A stretch of 9,141 nucleotides of DNA. Source: Pauljensenia sp. GTDB taxonomy: Bacteria; Actinomycetota; Actinomycetes; Actinomycetales; Actinomycetaceae. Numbering within the stretch: the first letter of the stretch is position 1; every line of letters starts with the position of its first letter. The DNA lies in NCBI GenBank assembly GCA_029983625.1, contig JASBZF010000064.1:1-9141 (forward strand), read 5' to 3'. Below are positions 1 through 6,532 of the stretch, piece after piece. The notes beneath the pieces are model-generated. The model was not told where the DNA came from, made no database searches, and worked only from the letters and a program-made list of their open reading frames with translations. The position numbers were made by a program, and so were the translations under genes.

Positions 1-18
1 AACACCCCCGGTGCTCAT
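1..18 (-). CDS. Possible start of the next gene after glpC, cut by the window edge
   Basis: Reading the minus strand leftward from glpC, an ATG at 18-16 opens a frame (Met-Ser-Thr-Gly-Gly-Val) that runs off the window. A strong GGAGG ribosome-binding motif lies at 39-35, but about 16 bases separate it from this ATG, longer than the usual 5-9. A TTG at 22-20 is closer to the motif but lies in another frame. Only six codons are visible, so no product can be named. If real, the gene lies in the same direction as glpABC, about 70 bp beyond the glpC stop, and could be part of the same transcript. It may equally be non-coding. Confidence 0.2.
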
Positions 19-46
19 GCAAGCTCTGTGCTTTCCTCCAGGAATC

Positions 47-69
47 GCCGCGAGCAGATTCTGCGCGGC
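47..69 (-). terminator. Hairpin just downstream of glpC, weak terminator candidate
   Basis: An interrupted inverted repeat lies 20 bases past the glpC stop codon. Bases 47-51 pair with 65-69 (GCCGC/GCGGC), and 54-57 pair with 61-64 (GCAG/CTGC) around a 3-base loop, leaving a 2-base bulge at 52-53. No run of T follows it on the minus strand, so it does not meet the usual definition of an intrinsic terminator. It may be a weak terminator, an mRNA-stabilising 3' end, or an attenuating structure ahead of a downstream gene. Confidence 0.3.
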
Positions 70-88
70 TGTTCATCGAAGCGGTGCT

Positions 89-1339
89 TCAGTGAAGCCC
101 ATAGGCTTTGTGGATCAGCCAGATCGGGTGGACCACATTCGCTCCGGTTGCGGTGCGCAACTGCCAGCGGCAGGTTTCAGTGTCACAGGCTGCAAGTTCC
201 ACATTCACTTGCTTGATGAAGTCGAATACAGGTTTCCCCACGGCTTGAGCAATGTCGTATTTTTCCTTTTTCATGCCGTAGGTTCCCGCGATACCACAGC
301 AGGGCTGGTTGGACTCTTCCACATTGATACCTGGAATCAGTTCCATGAGTTCAACAGCGGGCAACCCCAGCCCCTGAGACTTGAGTTGGCAGGGTGCGTG
401 ATATGGGATTGTCGCATCAATACGCTGGAAGTTGAGATCGAGTTCACCGAGCTCATGCAGATGCATGAGGAATTCGCAAATGTCCCACATGCGCGAAGCG
501 ACATCTTCAAGTTCTGAGGTCTGCATTTCCAGGATGTCTTTCGCCTCGTGACGAAGCATTCCTGTACATGAACCCGAAGCTGAAATAATCGGGGCCTCAC
601 GATTCGCTGCGCGTAAATCTTGAGTCAACTTTGACACGTATTTACGGGATTCATCGTAAAGACCGTTGGATTGTAAAGCCAGACCGCAGCAGCCGTGCGG
701 GGGAACAAGAACCTCGTAGCCGAGGTGTTCGAGGACTTGCACGGAGTGAATCGAGGTTTCGACCTCGAAATACTGCCCTGCGCATCCGTGAAAGAAAATA
801 ACCTGTCCTTTCGTACCGGATTGAGGAAGCGGAGTGTGTTTTTTAAACCAGCTCTCAAAGCTTCGTCCAGCGGCACGCGGCATAGGAGCTGCACGGTGAA
901 CTCCGATGAGTTTTTCCATGGCGATACGGATGGGTTGAACATCGAGGGCCCAGTTCGCAATCGGTGCGACGGGGGTCATGACGGTGCCGATGAATCCGGT
1001 ACGTCCAATGAGATGGTCCCGTAGCGGTATCCCTTGACTTCTTTTCATGTCGGTTCGGGCGTGGTGGATCATCTCAGTGACTTTGACGCCTTGGGGACAT
1101 ACGAGCGTGCAGGTGCCGCATGACGAACAGTAGTCAATCGAAGAATCGACGACGTGGCCTTCTTTTCGATATCGCTCAGCTTGTGGGCCGGAGTATTTGG
1201 GTCCAAGGAACAGATCCGTCACCCTCATGACCGGACATTGGGTTTCACAGATCGTACACTTCACGCAGGAGTCAAGACTGGCGCGTAGGCCGAAGTCCTC
1301 GTCGCTGAGGCCCAGAAGGTTGTCTGTTTCGATGCTCAT
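89..1339 (-). CDS. glpC: Anaerobic glycerol-3-phosphate dehydrogenase subunit C (Fe-S, membrane-anchoring)
   Basis: GlpC carries electrons from the GlpAB flavoprotein dimer to the quinone pool and tethers the complex to the membrane. The protein has 416 residues (E. coli GlpC about 396). Two 4Fe-4S ferredoxin motifs are clear: Cys25/28/31/35 and Cys71/74/77/81, each followed by Pro. Two CCG (cysteine-rich) domains follow: Cys186 with Cys217-Cys218-Gly and Cys258; then Cys317, Cys347-Cys348-Gly and Cys385/Cys390. The stretch Gly-Ile-Ala-Gly-Thr-Tyr-Gly after the second CCG matches E. coli GlpC as I recall it. In the last motif the expected CxxC is replaced by Cys385-Asp-Thr-Glu-Thr-Cys390. No convincing transmembrane helix is visible. 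The ATG (1339-1337) overlaps the glpB TGA as ATGA, with GGGAG just upstream, so the start is secure and coupled translation is likely. Confidence 0.95.
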   Translation of the reverse strand: MSIETDNLLGLSDEDFGLRASLDSCVKCTICETQCPVMRVTDLFLGPKYSGPQAERYRKEGHVVDSSIDYCSSCGTCTLVCPQGVKVTEMIHHARTDMKRSQGIPLRDHLIGRTGFIGTVMTPVAPIANWALDVQPIRIAMEKLIGVHRAAPMPRAAGRSFESWFKKHTPLPQSGTKGQVIFFHGCAGQYFEVETSIHSVQVLEHLGYEVLVPPHGCCGLALQSNGLYDESRKYVSKLTQDLRAANREAPIISASGSCTGMLRHEAKDILEMQTSELEDVASRMWDICEFLMHLHELGELDLNFQRIDATIPYHAPCQLKSQGLGLPAVELMELIPGINVEESNQPCCGIAGTYGMKKEKYDIAQAVGKPVFDFIKQVNVELAACDTETCRWQLRTATGANVVHPIWLIHKAYGLH

Positions 1340-2586
1340 GTGAGGCTCCCGAGGATTTGGTCAGCGGCACGCAAAGCGGAGGCGAGGGCGATTCCCTCCC
1401 CTGATTTTTCACGCCAACGGGTTGCTCCGGCGAGGTTCCCACCGGCTGCATACACATTGGAATAGACGGGTCTTTTTTCAGCGTCGAGGGGGCGCATTCT
1501 GTCATCCACATCAAGCCCGGCGAGGAATACGGGTTGGTCACTTCCCCAAAAGTCTGCGTGGAGGAGCTGTCCTTGGGCTGAAAGGACCGGCAGTCCAAGG
1601 ATCGTTTCAGAGAGCTTCCCGTAGGAATCCATGTCGAGTGCGCCGGATTCAAATCCTCCACCGGCGAGGACGACGTTCTTCACATTAATGTGCGTCGGGC
1701 GTCCGGCGGTCGAGATCTGCACAGTACGAACAGCCCCATCTTTGACGTCCACGCCCGTCACCGCAGAACCAAGGATGAAGCGCACTTCTTTTTTCACGAG
1801 GGCGGTCAGCGCCTGGTTCAGACGCATCCCCGGCACTGAGGGGGGCTGTAGTGCGATCTCGAAGACCTCGTGTCCAAGCTGGTCTGAAATGTCCTTCCAG
1901 GCATCGGCATCATTGAGGCCAAGGACTGCTGGAAGCCCCACAATCTCCTTGTCTCTGAGTTGCGTTTTCAGTGCTTTGACAAGTCTGGCGCGCATGGCAG
2001 CGTTATCGAAGGCACGCGCATGGTTCGTTCCCGTAGTGTCGATCTCGTCTTTGCGGATTTCAAGGTCAATCATGAGCGAACGCGCTGTGATGGGCGCACC
2101 GTCGGGACCGAGTTGGCACGAGAGATTTTCAGCGACGAGCTTCGGGTAGAAGTCCTTGAGGCGGCGTAGTCCAACAATGACGTAGGAACGTCCCGGTTTC
2201 GGGATGCCAGCCGCCATCGACGGCGGATACAGGCAGGTTGGTCGAAGAACCCCCAGTGCCGTTGGAAGAAGAACGTTCGTATGAGGATTGCCAATGAGGA
2301 GGTCAGGACCGAGGATGTCTTTCAGCCATGTGGCCGCTTCTGCGAGGAATTCGGGAGAAAAATGCGTGTAGGGGTGGCTGGGCCGTGTTGAGATGTGCTG
2401 ACTGAGCGTAGTCAGCGGATTTTTTACGCATGTTTCAGAATATCCGAGCAGGTCGATTGTCCCTTGGGAAAGTGGGAGTCCACCCAGTCCTTTGGTGACG
2501 AGGGTGACTTTGGCTCCGCCGCGTGCCAGGCGCAGCGAAGCGGCAAGTCCGGCCAGACCGGCACCGATGACAAGTGCGTCTCTCAT
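1336..2586 (-). CDS. glpB: Anaerobic glycerol-3-phosphate dehydrogenase subunit B (flavoprotein)
   Basis: GlpB is the second flavoprotein subunit of the anaerobic dehydrogenase, thought to relay electrons from GlpA to GlpC. The 416-residue protein (E. coli GlpB about 419) opens with a dinucleotide-binding Rossmann motif, Gly-Ala-Gly-Leu-Ala-Gly at residues 8-13, and closes with the typical FAD-binding C-terminal segment containing Tyr-Ala-Ala-Gly-Gly-Asn. A mid-protein Pro-Pro-Ser-Val-Pro-Gly-Met-Arg-Leu segment also matches the family. The frame is open upstream to 2721, but the ATG at 2586-2584 is chosen because the Rossmann motif starts directly after it and a strong AAGGAGGAGGGG Shine-Dalgarno precedes it. 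The upstream extension would only re-read the 3' end of glpA. The ATG overlaps the glpA TGA as ATGA, and the stop overlaps the glpC start in the same way. Confidence 0.93.
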   Translation of the reverse strand: MRDALVIGAGLAGLAASLRLARGGAKVTLVTKGLGGLPLSQGTIDLLGYSETCVKNPLTTLSQHISTRPSHPYTHFSPEFLAEAATWLKDILGPDLLIGNPHTNVLLPTALGVLRPTCLYPPSMAAGIPKPGRSYVIVGLRRLKDFYPKLVAENLSCQLGPDGAPITARSLMIDLEIRKDEIDTTGTNHARAFDNAAMRARLVKALKTQLRDKEIVGLPAVLGLNDADAWKDISDQLGHEVFEIALQPPSVPGMRLNQALTALVKKEVRFILGSAVTGVDVKDGAVRTVQISTAGRPTHINVKNVVLAGGGFESGALDMDSYGKLSETILGLPVLSAQGQLLHADFWGSDQPVFLAGLDVDDRMRPLDAEKRPVYSNVYAAGGNLAGATRWREKSGEGIALASALRAADQILGSLT

Positions 2587-4181
2587 TGCCCCTCCTCCTT
2601 GTCGGTATCGAGCGCGGGCTGTGGCAGGTGTGCGACATCGAGGGTTCCTTCGTGGATCCAGTTGTCGAGGGCGCTTTGACGTAGCTGTTTTCCGTAGAGG
2701 ATCGGCCAGAGTCCGATCCACCGATTCTTCAAGAATGTGGTCAAGAGTTCGTTGGCTTGCAGGGAGTCAATGTCACCGCGTTCGTGGGCGATACCGGTGG
2801 CGCGCTGTGAGCAAAAACCTCCCTGACACGGACCCATACCGAGTCGGATCTGACGACGCACGTCGTCGAGTTGTCCCTTGGGAAGAAGGTCCATCGTGTT
2901 TTCGAGCATCCCACGGGTAACGAGTTCACATTCGCAGATGATGTGGTCGTGATGAGGTGTCGTGGTGCTGTGTTCGATGGATTCGAGGCGATGGCCGATC
3001 GTGTAGAGACGACGATCGGAAGCTGCGGGAACGGCTTCGTCAGCGGTACGACATTGCCGTTTTTCACCCATTTCTTCGCACATGATGTCAACGATGCGTT
3101 CGGCCATGAGGCGGTAGGTGGTGAGCTTGCCTCCGGCAATGGTGAGCAGTCCCGCTACGCCGTCGCGCGCTTTGTGATCGATGACGCTCATGCCGCGAGC
3201 CATGTGTCGCGTGTCGTTGGCAGCAACTCGCGAATCTTTAATAAGCGGACGGGCACCCGCCCAAGCGTGGAGGGGGCGGGCTTTACGGAAGCCGGGGATC
3301 ATCGCTTCACCGGCATCGAGCATTTGCTGAACTTGATCGCTGGGGATGGTGAGCGCGTCGGGATCCTCGGCTTTGAGATCGGTGGTGCCAATGATGCAGA
3401 CCGGATGATCCGGCACGATGATGTCGCCGTCGGCTGGCCATACGCAGCGGTTCAGGACCGTCTGGGTGAGGCGAGAGTTCATTGCGACCATAATGCCCGC
3501 ACCGGGAACGACCTCAACGCCGTGACAATGAGCCAGGGCGGCGATCTGCCCGGCCCAGGGCCCGCCGCAGTTCAAGACGAAGGAACATTCAACACGCAGG
3601 TCTGTTCCCGCGCGTAGATCGCGTGCGACCACTGCACAGACGGCGTCGCCTGCGCGTTCGATTGTGGTCACTTTGTGGTAGGTGAATACCTGCGCACCGT
3701 AGGCTTGCGCAGAACGGATAGCCCCCCATACCATCTGCCAGCCGTCAACCGATCCGTCCAGGACTTCGAAGGCTCGTTTGAGCTTCGGATCGAGTCGGGG
3801 TTCCCGCTTGAGTGCTTCAGCGACGGAGATTTCCTGCGCGGGTACTTTGGCGGCGGCTGCGCGTTCGAGGAACTTGTCTGCGTACTCTTCATCATCGTGG
3901 GAGGTCACGACGAAAAGGCCACCCGTGTCTTCTACGGCGTTCGCGTTAATTTTTTTGACGATGAGGTTTTCTTCGGCGCATTCGGTGGCTGATTCCGGGT
4001 CGGATGCAATGTAGCGCCCACCAGAATGGAGGAGGCCGTGGAAGCGCCCTGAGGTTCCCTGTGCGATGTCGTAGCGTTCGACGAGCACAGCTCGAAAACC
4101 GCGCATCGCCACATCGCGGACGACACCTGCGCCTGTCGAGCCGCCTCCGATGACGACAACGTCTGTGTTTATCGTCTTCAC
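2583..4181 (-). CDS. glpA: Anaerobic glycerol-3-phosphate dehydrogenase subunit A (FAD, catalytic)
   Basis: GlpA oxidises sn-glycerol-3-phosphate to dihydroxyacetone phosphate with FAD, working with GlpB and GlpC under anaerobic conditions. From the chosen GTG the protein has 532 residues (E. coli about 542). The FAD-binding Gly-Gly-Gly-Ser-Thr-Gly-Ala-Gly lies at residues 12-19, followed by Val-Glu-Arg near 34-36 and the DAO-family His-Gly-Leu-Leu-His-Ser-Gly-Gly-Arg-Tyr segment at 48-57. Thr-Gly-Gly-type and Gly-Gly-Lys-Leu-Thr-Thr-Tyr-Arg motifs follow. A C-terminal BFD-like Fe-S domain has Cys416, Cys418, Cys452 and Cys457, the pattern that separates GlpA from aerobic GlpD. An in-frame GTG also exists at 4196, but AAGGGA at 4193-4188 sits 6 bases before the GTG at 4181, and the protein from there begins Met-Lys-Thr as in E. 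coli GlpA. It is the first gene of the operon. Confidence 0.94.
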   Translation of the reverse strand: MKTINTDVVVIGGGSTGAGVVRDVAMRGFRAVLVERYDIAQGTSGRFHGLLHSGGRYIASDPESATECAEENLIVKKINANAVEDTGGLFVVTSHDDEEYADKFLERAAAAKVPAQEISVAEALKREPRLDPKLKRAFEVLDGSVDGWQMVWGAIRSAQAYGAQVFTYHKVTTIERAGDAVCAVVARDLRAGTDLRVECSFVLNCGGPWAGQIAALAHCHGVEVVPGAGIMVAMNSRLTQTVLNRCVWPADGDIIVPDHPVCIIGTTDLKAEDPDALTIPSDQVQQMLDAGEAMIPGFRKARPLHAWAGARPLIKDSRVAANDTRHMARGMSVIDHKARDGVAGLLTIAGGKLTTYRLMAERIVDIMCEEMGEKRQCRTADEAVPAASDRRLYTIGHRLESIEHSTTTPHHDHIICECELVTRGMLENTMDLLPKGQLDDVRRQIRLGMGPCQGGFCSQRATGIAHERGDIDSLQANELLTTFLKNRWIGLWPILYGKQLRQSALDNWIHEGTLDVAHLPQPALDTDKEEGQ

Positions 4182-4187
4182 TCTCGT

Positions 4188-4193
4188 TCCCTT
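4188..4193 (-). promoter_or_regulatory. Ribosome binding site deciding the glpA start
   Basis: AAGGGA on the minus strand, 6 bases before the GTG at 4181-4179. The alternative in-frame GTG at 4196-4194 has no Shine-Dalgarno at a suitable distance, so this site favours the shorter GlpA. Confidence 0.6.
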
Positions 4194-4286
4194 CACGATG
4201 TGGAGTGGATCAGAGCCGCGTTTGCTCCTTTATCTCTTCAATTATTGCCGCCGACACCACCTCATGATCGTATTGTTCACAGAGCT

Positions 4287-4300
4287 TGCACATATGTGCA
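4287..4300. promoter_or_regulatory. Perfect 14-bp palindrome TGCACATATGTGCA, candidate operator
   Basis: Each 7-base arm is the exact reverse complement of the other with no spacer, and the symmetry ends sharply at both sides. The site is about 106 bp upstream of the glpA start and about 138 bp upstream of the pepO start. Its size and symmetry fit a homodimeric helix-turn-helix regulator. It does not match the GlxR/CRP consensus TGTGA-N6-TCACA or the E. coli GlpR operator. Which regulator binds, and whether it controls one or both directions, cannot be read from the sequence. Confidence 0.45.
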
Positions 4301-4395
4301 GTTGTTTCCTGTACACCCCTCCCCATTCGCACTCACCACGCGCAGCCTTCATGCACACACTCCCCTTTTCACGCGAATTACACACTGTTGCTCTT

Positions 4396-4412
4396 ACGAA
4401 ATATCTTTTCGT
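4396..4412. repeat. Short inverted repeat ACGAAA-N5-TTTCGT upstream of pepO
   Basis: Two 6-base arms (4396-4401 and 4407-4412) are exact reverse complements around TATCT. The repeat lies 25 bp before the pepO start, in the spacing where a -35 region would fall, so it could be an operator over the pepO promoter. A repeat this short in an AT-rich stretch can also arise by chance. Confidence 0.3.
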
Positions 4413-4424
4413 CTTCCCAGCTAA

Positions 4425-4430
4425 TAGAGT
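4425..4430 (+). promoter_or_regulatory. Possible -10 element (TAGAGT) for a leaderless pepO mRNA
   Basis: TAGAGT fits the actinobacterial -10 pattern TANNNT and ends 7 bases before the A of the pepO ATG, which would place the transcription start at or beside that A. There is no good Shine-Dalgarno in front of the ATG, as expected for a leaderless transcript. The hexamer 17 bases upstream (TATCTT) is a poor -35, but actinobacterial -35 boxes are often weak. Confidence 0.3.
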
Positions 4431-4437
4431 GACCAAC

Positions 4438-6435
4438 ATGACCGATGAGATTCGCGCCCGAGTCCTCGACCCCGCAAGCATGGACACGTCCATCCGCCCC
4501 CAAGACGACTTCTACCGTTTCATCAACGGTCGTTGGCTTCGTGAACACGAGATTCCCGCCGATCGGGCAATCGACGGCGCCTTCCATACGCTACGAGACC
4601 TCTCCGAAGAACGCGGACGCGACATCGCACACGATGCCGCTGCAGGCACCCTGAACGATGCGGACGCTCCACTCATCGCACACCTATGGACAGCTTTCAT
4701 GGACGAAGAGGGAATCGAAGCTGCGGGTCTTGATCCGCTACGGCCCTCCTTCGAACTCATCGACGCTGCCGCCGCAAACGGTGACCTCGATGCACTCAGC
4801 GGTCGTCTCATGGCCGAGGGCGTGGGATCCTTCTTCGGCGTCTACGTCGGCACACACCCTCACGACTCCACCTCTAGGATGCTCACCTTCATCCAATCCG
4901 GGATCGGTCTGCCCGACGAGTCCTACTACCACGCAGACGAGTACGCCGACATACGCCAGGCATACATCGCTCACCTCGAAGCTCTCCTTACGCTGGCGCA
5001 ACTTGCACCACATCCAGCTGAAGCCGCGCACAGTCTCATGTCCCTAGAATCCCGATTCGCCGCCCACCACCGCGACTCCGTAGCCAACCGGGACCCTCTG
5101 CTATCCGATCACCAAATGACCTGGGCTGAACTCATCGCCCTTGCACCCGGATTCGACTGGAATGCCTGGGCCCTCTCAGCTGGGCTTCACCTCACCCCCA
5201 CCGCCCTCGTCAATGTCAACCAACCTGACTTCCTCACTGAAGCCGCCGCAATCTGGGCCGACACGCCCGTAAACGAACGCGCTCTTTTCCTGAAAACTTC
5301 CCTCCTGGACGCGCGTGCTCCACTCCTGTCCACCCCCTTCGTTCAAGAAAACTTCAACTTCTACGGACGCACCCTGTCAGGCACCCAAGAACTGCGTCCA
5401 CGCTGGAAGCGCGCACTCGGACTCATCGAATCCCTCGTGGGCGAATCTCTAGGCAGAATCTGGGTGGCTCGCCACTTCCCACCCGAATCAAAAGAACGCA
5501 TGGACGCCCTCGTCGCCGAACTCCTCAACGCCTACGCACAAGCCATCCGCGCCTGTCAATGGATGGGAGAGGACACCAAAGCCAAAGCCCTAGACAAACT
5601 CTCCACCTTCCACCCTAAAATCGGCTACCCACCCAAATGGCGTGACATGTCCGAACTTGATCTCAGCGATGCCACAACCCTGAGCGACATCGTCGCCACA
5701 ATCCGCTCTTTTGAGACGCACCGAGAGTTTTCACGACTACACGAACCCGTTGACCGCGAAGAATGGCTCATGACACCGCAGACGGTCAACGCCTATTACA
5801 ACCCTGCACTCAACGAAATCGTATTCCCCGCAGCGATCCTCCAACCCCCATTCTTTGACCCGCACGCCGATGATGCCGTGAACTTTGGAGCAATCGGCGC
5901 AGTGATTGGCCATGAAATCGGGCACGGATTCGACGATCAAGGATCACGTTTCGATGCCGCAGGCAACTTAGAAAATTGGTGGGCCGAAGAAGACCGCGCA
6001 CGCTTCGAAGAACTCACCGCCGCCCTCATCGCACAGTACGACAAGCTCACGCCCCACGACCTTAAAGGGCCGGACGCACCCACCGTCAACGGAGCATTCA
6101 CGGTCGGGGAAAACATCGGGGATCTCGCGGGTCTGACAATCGCTTGGAACGCCTGGGTGAATGTCCTCGCCCAGCAGGGCCTCACTCCCCACAGCGCTCC
6201 CGTCATTGACGGTCTGAGCGCCCCCGAACGATTTTTCACAGCGTGGGCTAGAGCCTGGCGTACCGCATCACGGCCCCAATTCGCCCGCCAAATGCTCACC
6301 ATCGACCCGCACTCTCCCGCCGAGTTCCGCTGCAACCAAGTCTTACGCAATATCGACGCTTTCCACGCCACCTACTCCACAGCCGAGAGCGATGGAATGT
6401 TCCTCCCAGCGGATGAGCGCGTGCGAATCTGGTGA
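4438..6435 (+). CDS. pepO: M13-family zinc endopeptidase (PepO/neprilysin-like)
   Basis: This is an M13 metallo-endopeptidase, expected to cut oligopeptides internally. The 665-residue protein has the family length. The N-terminal M13 domain includes Leu-Pro-Asp-Glu-Ser-Tyr-Tyr near 158-164. The catalytic domain has Asn-Ala-Tyr-Tyr-Asn at 451-455 (substrate-backbone binding), zinc site His492-Glu-Ile-Gly-His496, and Glu558-Asn-Ile-Gly-Asp562 giving the third zinc ligand and the supporting Asp. It ends in Trp, as in the family. No signal peptide or membrane anchor is visible, so it is likely cytoplasmic like lactococcal PepO and unlike the membrane-bound animal enzymes. The frame is open back to 4150, but conserved sequence begins only after the ATG at 4438 and the upstream part overlaps the glpA start. 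An in-frame GTG at 4429 is an alternative. It is divergent from glpA and followed by pepN. Confidence 0.93.
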   Translation: MTDEIRARVLDPASMDTSIRPQDDFYRFINGRWLREHEIPADRAIDGAFHTLRDLSEERGRDIAHDAAAGTLNDADAPLIAHLWTAFMDEEGIEAAGLDPLRPSFELIDAAAANGDLDALSGRLMAEGVGSFFGVYVGTHPHDSTSRMLTFIQSGIGLPDESYYHADEYADIRQAYIAHLEALLTLAQLAPHPAEAAHSLMSLESRFAAHHRDSVANRDPLLSDHQMTWAELIALAPGFDWNAWALSAGLHLTPTALVNVNQPDFLTEAAAIWADTPVNERALFLKTSLLDARAPLLSTPFVQENFNFYGRTLSGTQELRPRWKRALGLIESLVGESLGRIWVARHFPPESKERMDALVAELLNAYAQAIRACQWMGEDTKAKALDKLSTFHPKIGYPPKWRDMSELDLSDATTLSDIVATIRSFETHREFSRLHEPVDREEWLMTPQTVNAYYNPALNEIVFPAAILQPPFFDPHADDAVNFGAIGAVIGHEIGHGFDDQGSRFDAAGNLENWWAEEDRARFEELTAALIAQYDKLTPHDLKGPDAPTVNGAFTVGENIGDLAGLTIAWNAWVNVLAQQGLTPHSAPVIDGLSAPERFFTAWARAWRTASRPQFARQMLTIDPHSPAEFRCNQVLRNIDAFHATYSTAESDGMFLPADERVRIW

Positions 6436-6532
6436 CCTGAAACCACTCCGAGGTGCAAGAAAGCGGCCAGAGTGCGAAAATGCGCTCGACGCTTATTTGC
6501 GAATGTTCCTATCCGCCAGTGAAAGGTGCCCC
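6436..6532 (+). other. 97-bp gap between pepO and pepN with imperfect hairpin
   Basis: The gap holds an imperfect hairpin at 6475-6501: outer pairs, one mismatch, an A/T-rich middle, a 2-base bulge and a GCG/CGC inner stem around the loop CTCGA. No T-run follows, so it is not a typical terminator. TGCGAA occurs in direct orientation at 6422-6427 (inside the end of pepO), 6473-6478 and 6498-6503. No clear -35/-10 pair was found. The pepN ribosome binding site GAAAGG is at its right end (6521-6526). The two peptidase genes may share a transcript, or pepN may also have its own promoter here. Confidence 0.4.

Larger units (their letters stand above)
4182..4437. promoter_or_regulatory. Divergent control region between glpABC and pepO
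   Basis: These 256 bp separate two divergently transcribed units and must hold both promoters. I see no conserved small gene here. The contents I can point to are a perfect 14-bp palindrome at 4287-4300, a related half-site TGCACA at 4352-4357, an inverted repeat ACGAAA/TTTCGT at 4396-4412, a TANNNT element at 4425-4430, and a start-less AAGGAG in the glpA leader at 4230-4225 (minus strand). The plus strand is pyrimidine-rich around 4303-4372. No convincing paired -35/-10 boxes for glpA can be assigned by eye; TACGAT at 4272-4267 on the minus strand is one weak -10 candidate, lying just downstream of the palindrome. Confidence 0.7.

Noticed and set aside
11..517. Plus-strand open frame opposite the end of glpC
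   Set aside because: It overlaps the highly conserved second CCG domain of GlpC on the other strand and has no ribosome binding site worth noting.
2587..2721. 45-codon upstream extension of glpB
   Set aside because: It is Arg-rich out-of-frame reading of the glpA 3' end. The Rossmann motif directly follows the ATG at 2586, which has a strong Shine-Dalgarno.
2871..3617. Long open frame (248 codons) on the plus strand inside glpA
   Set aside because: It lies wholly antisense to a gene with clear domain matches, its product resembles no family I know, and long antisense frames are expected in GC-rich coding sequence.
4150..4437. 96-codon N-terminal extension of the M13 peptidase
   Set aside because: It overlaps the start of glpA on the opposite strand, fills the whole divergent control region, and has no family resemblance. 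Conserved M13 sequence starts just after the ATG at 4438.
4242..4493. Minus-strand 83-codon frame across the control region and the pepO start
   Set aside because: It overlaps the conserved start of pepO, has no clear ribosome binding site, and its product shows no recognisable features.
6392..6532. 47-codon upstream extension of pepN overlapping pepO
   Set aside because: The extension re-reads the end of pepO in another frame, and a good ribosome binding site marks the ATG at 6533.
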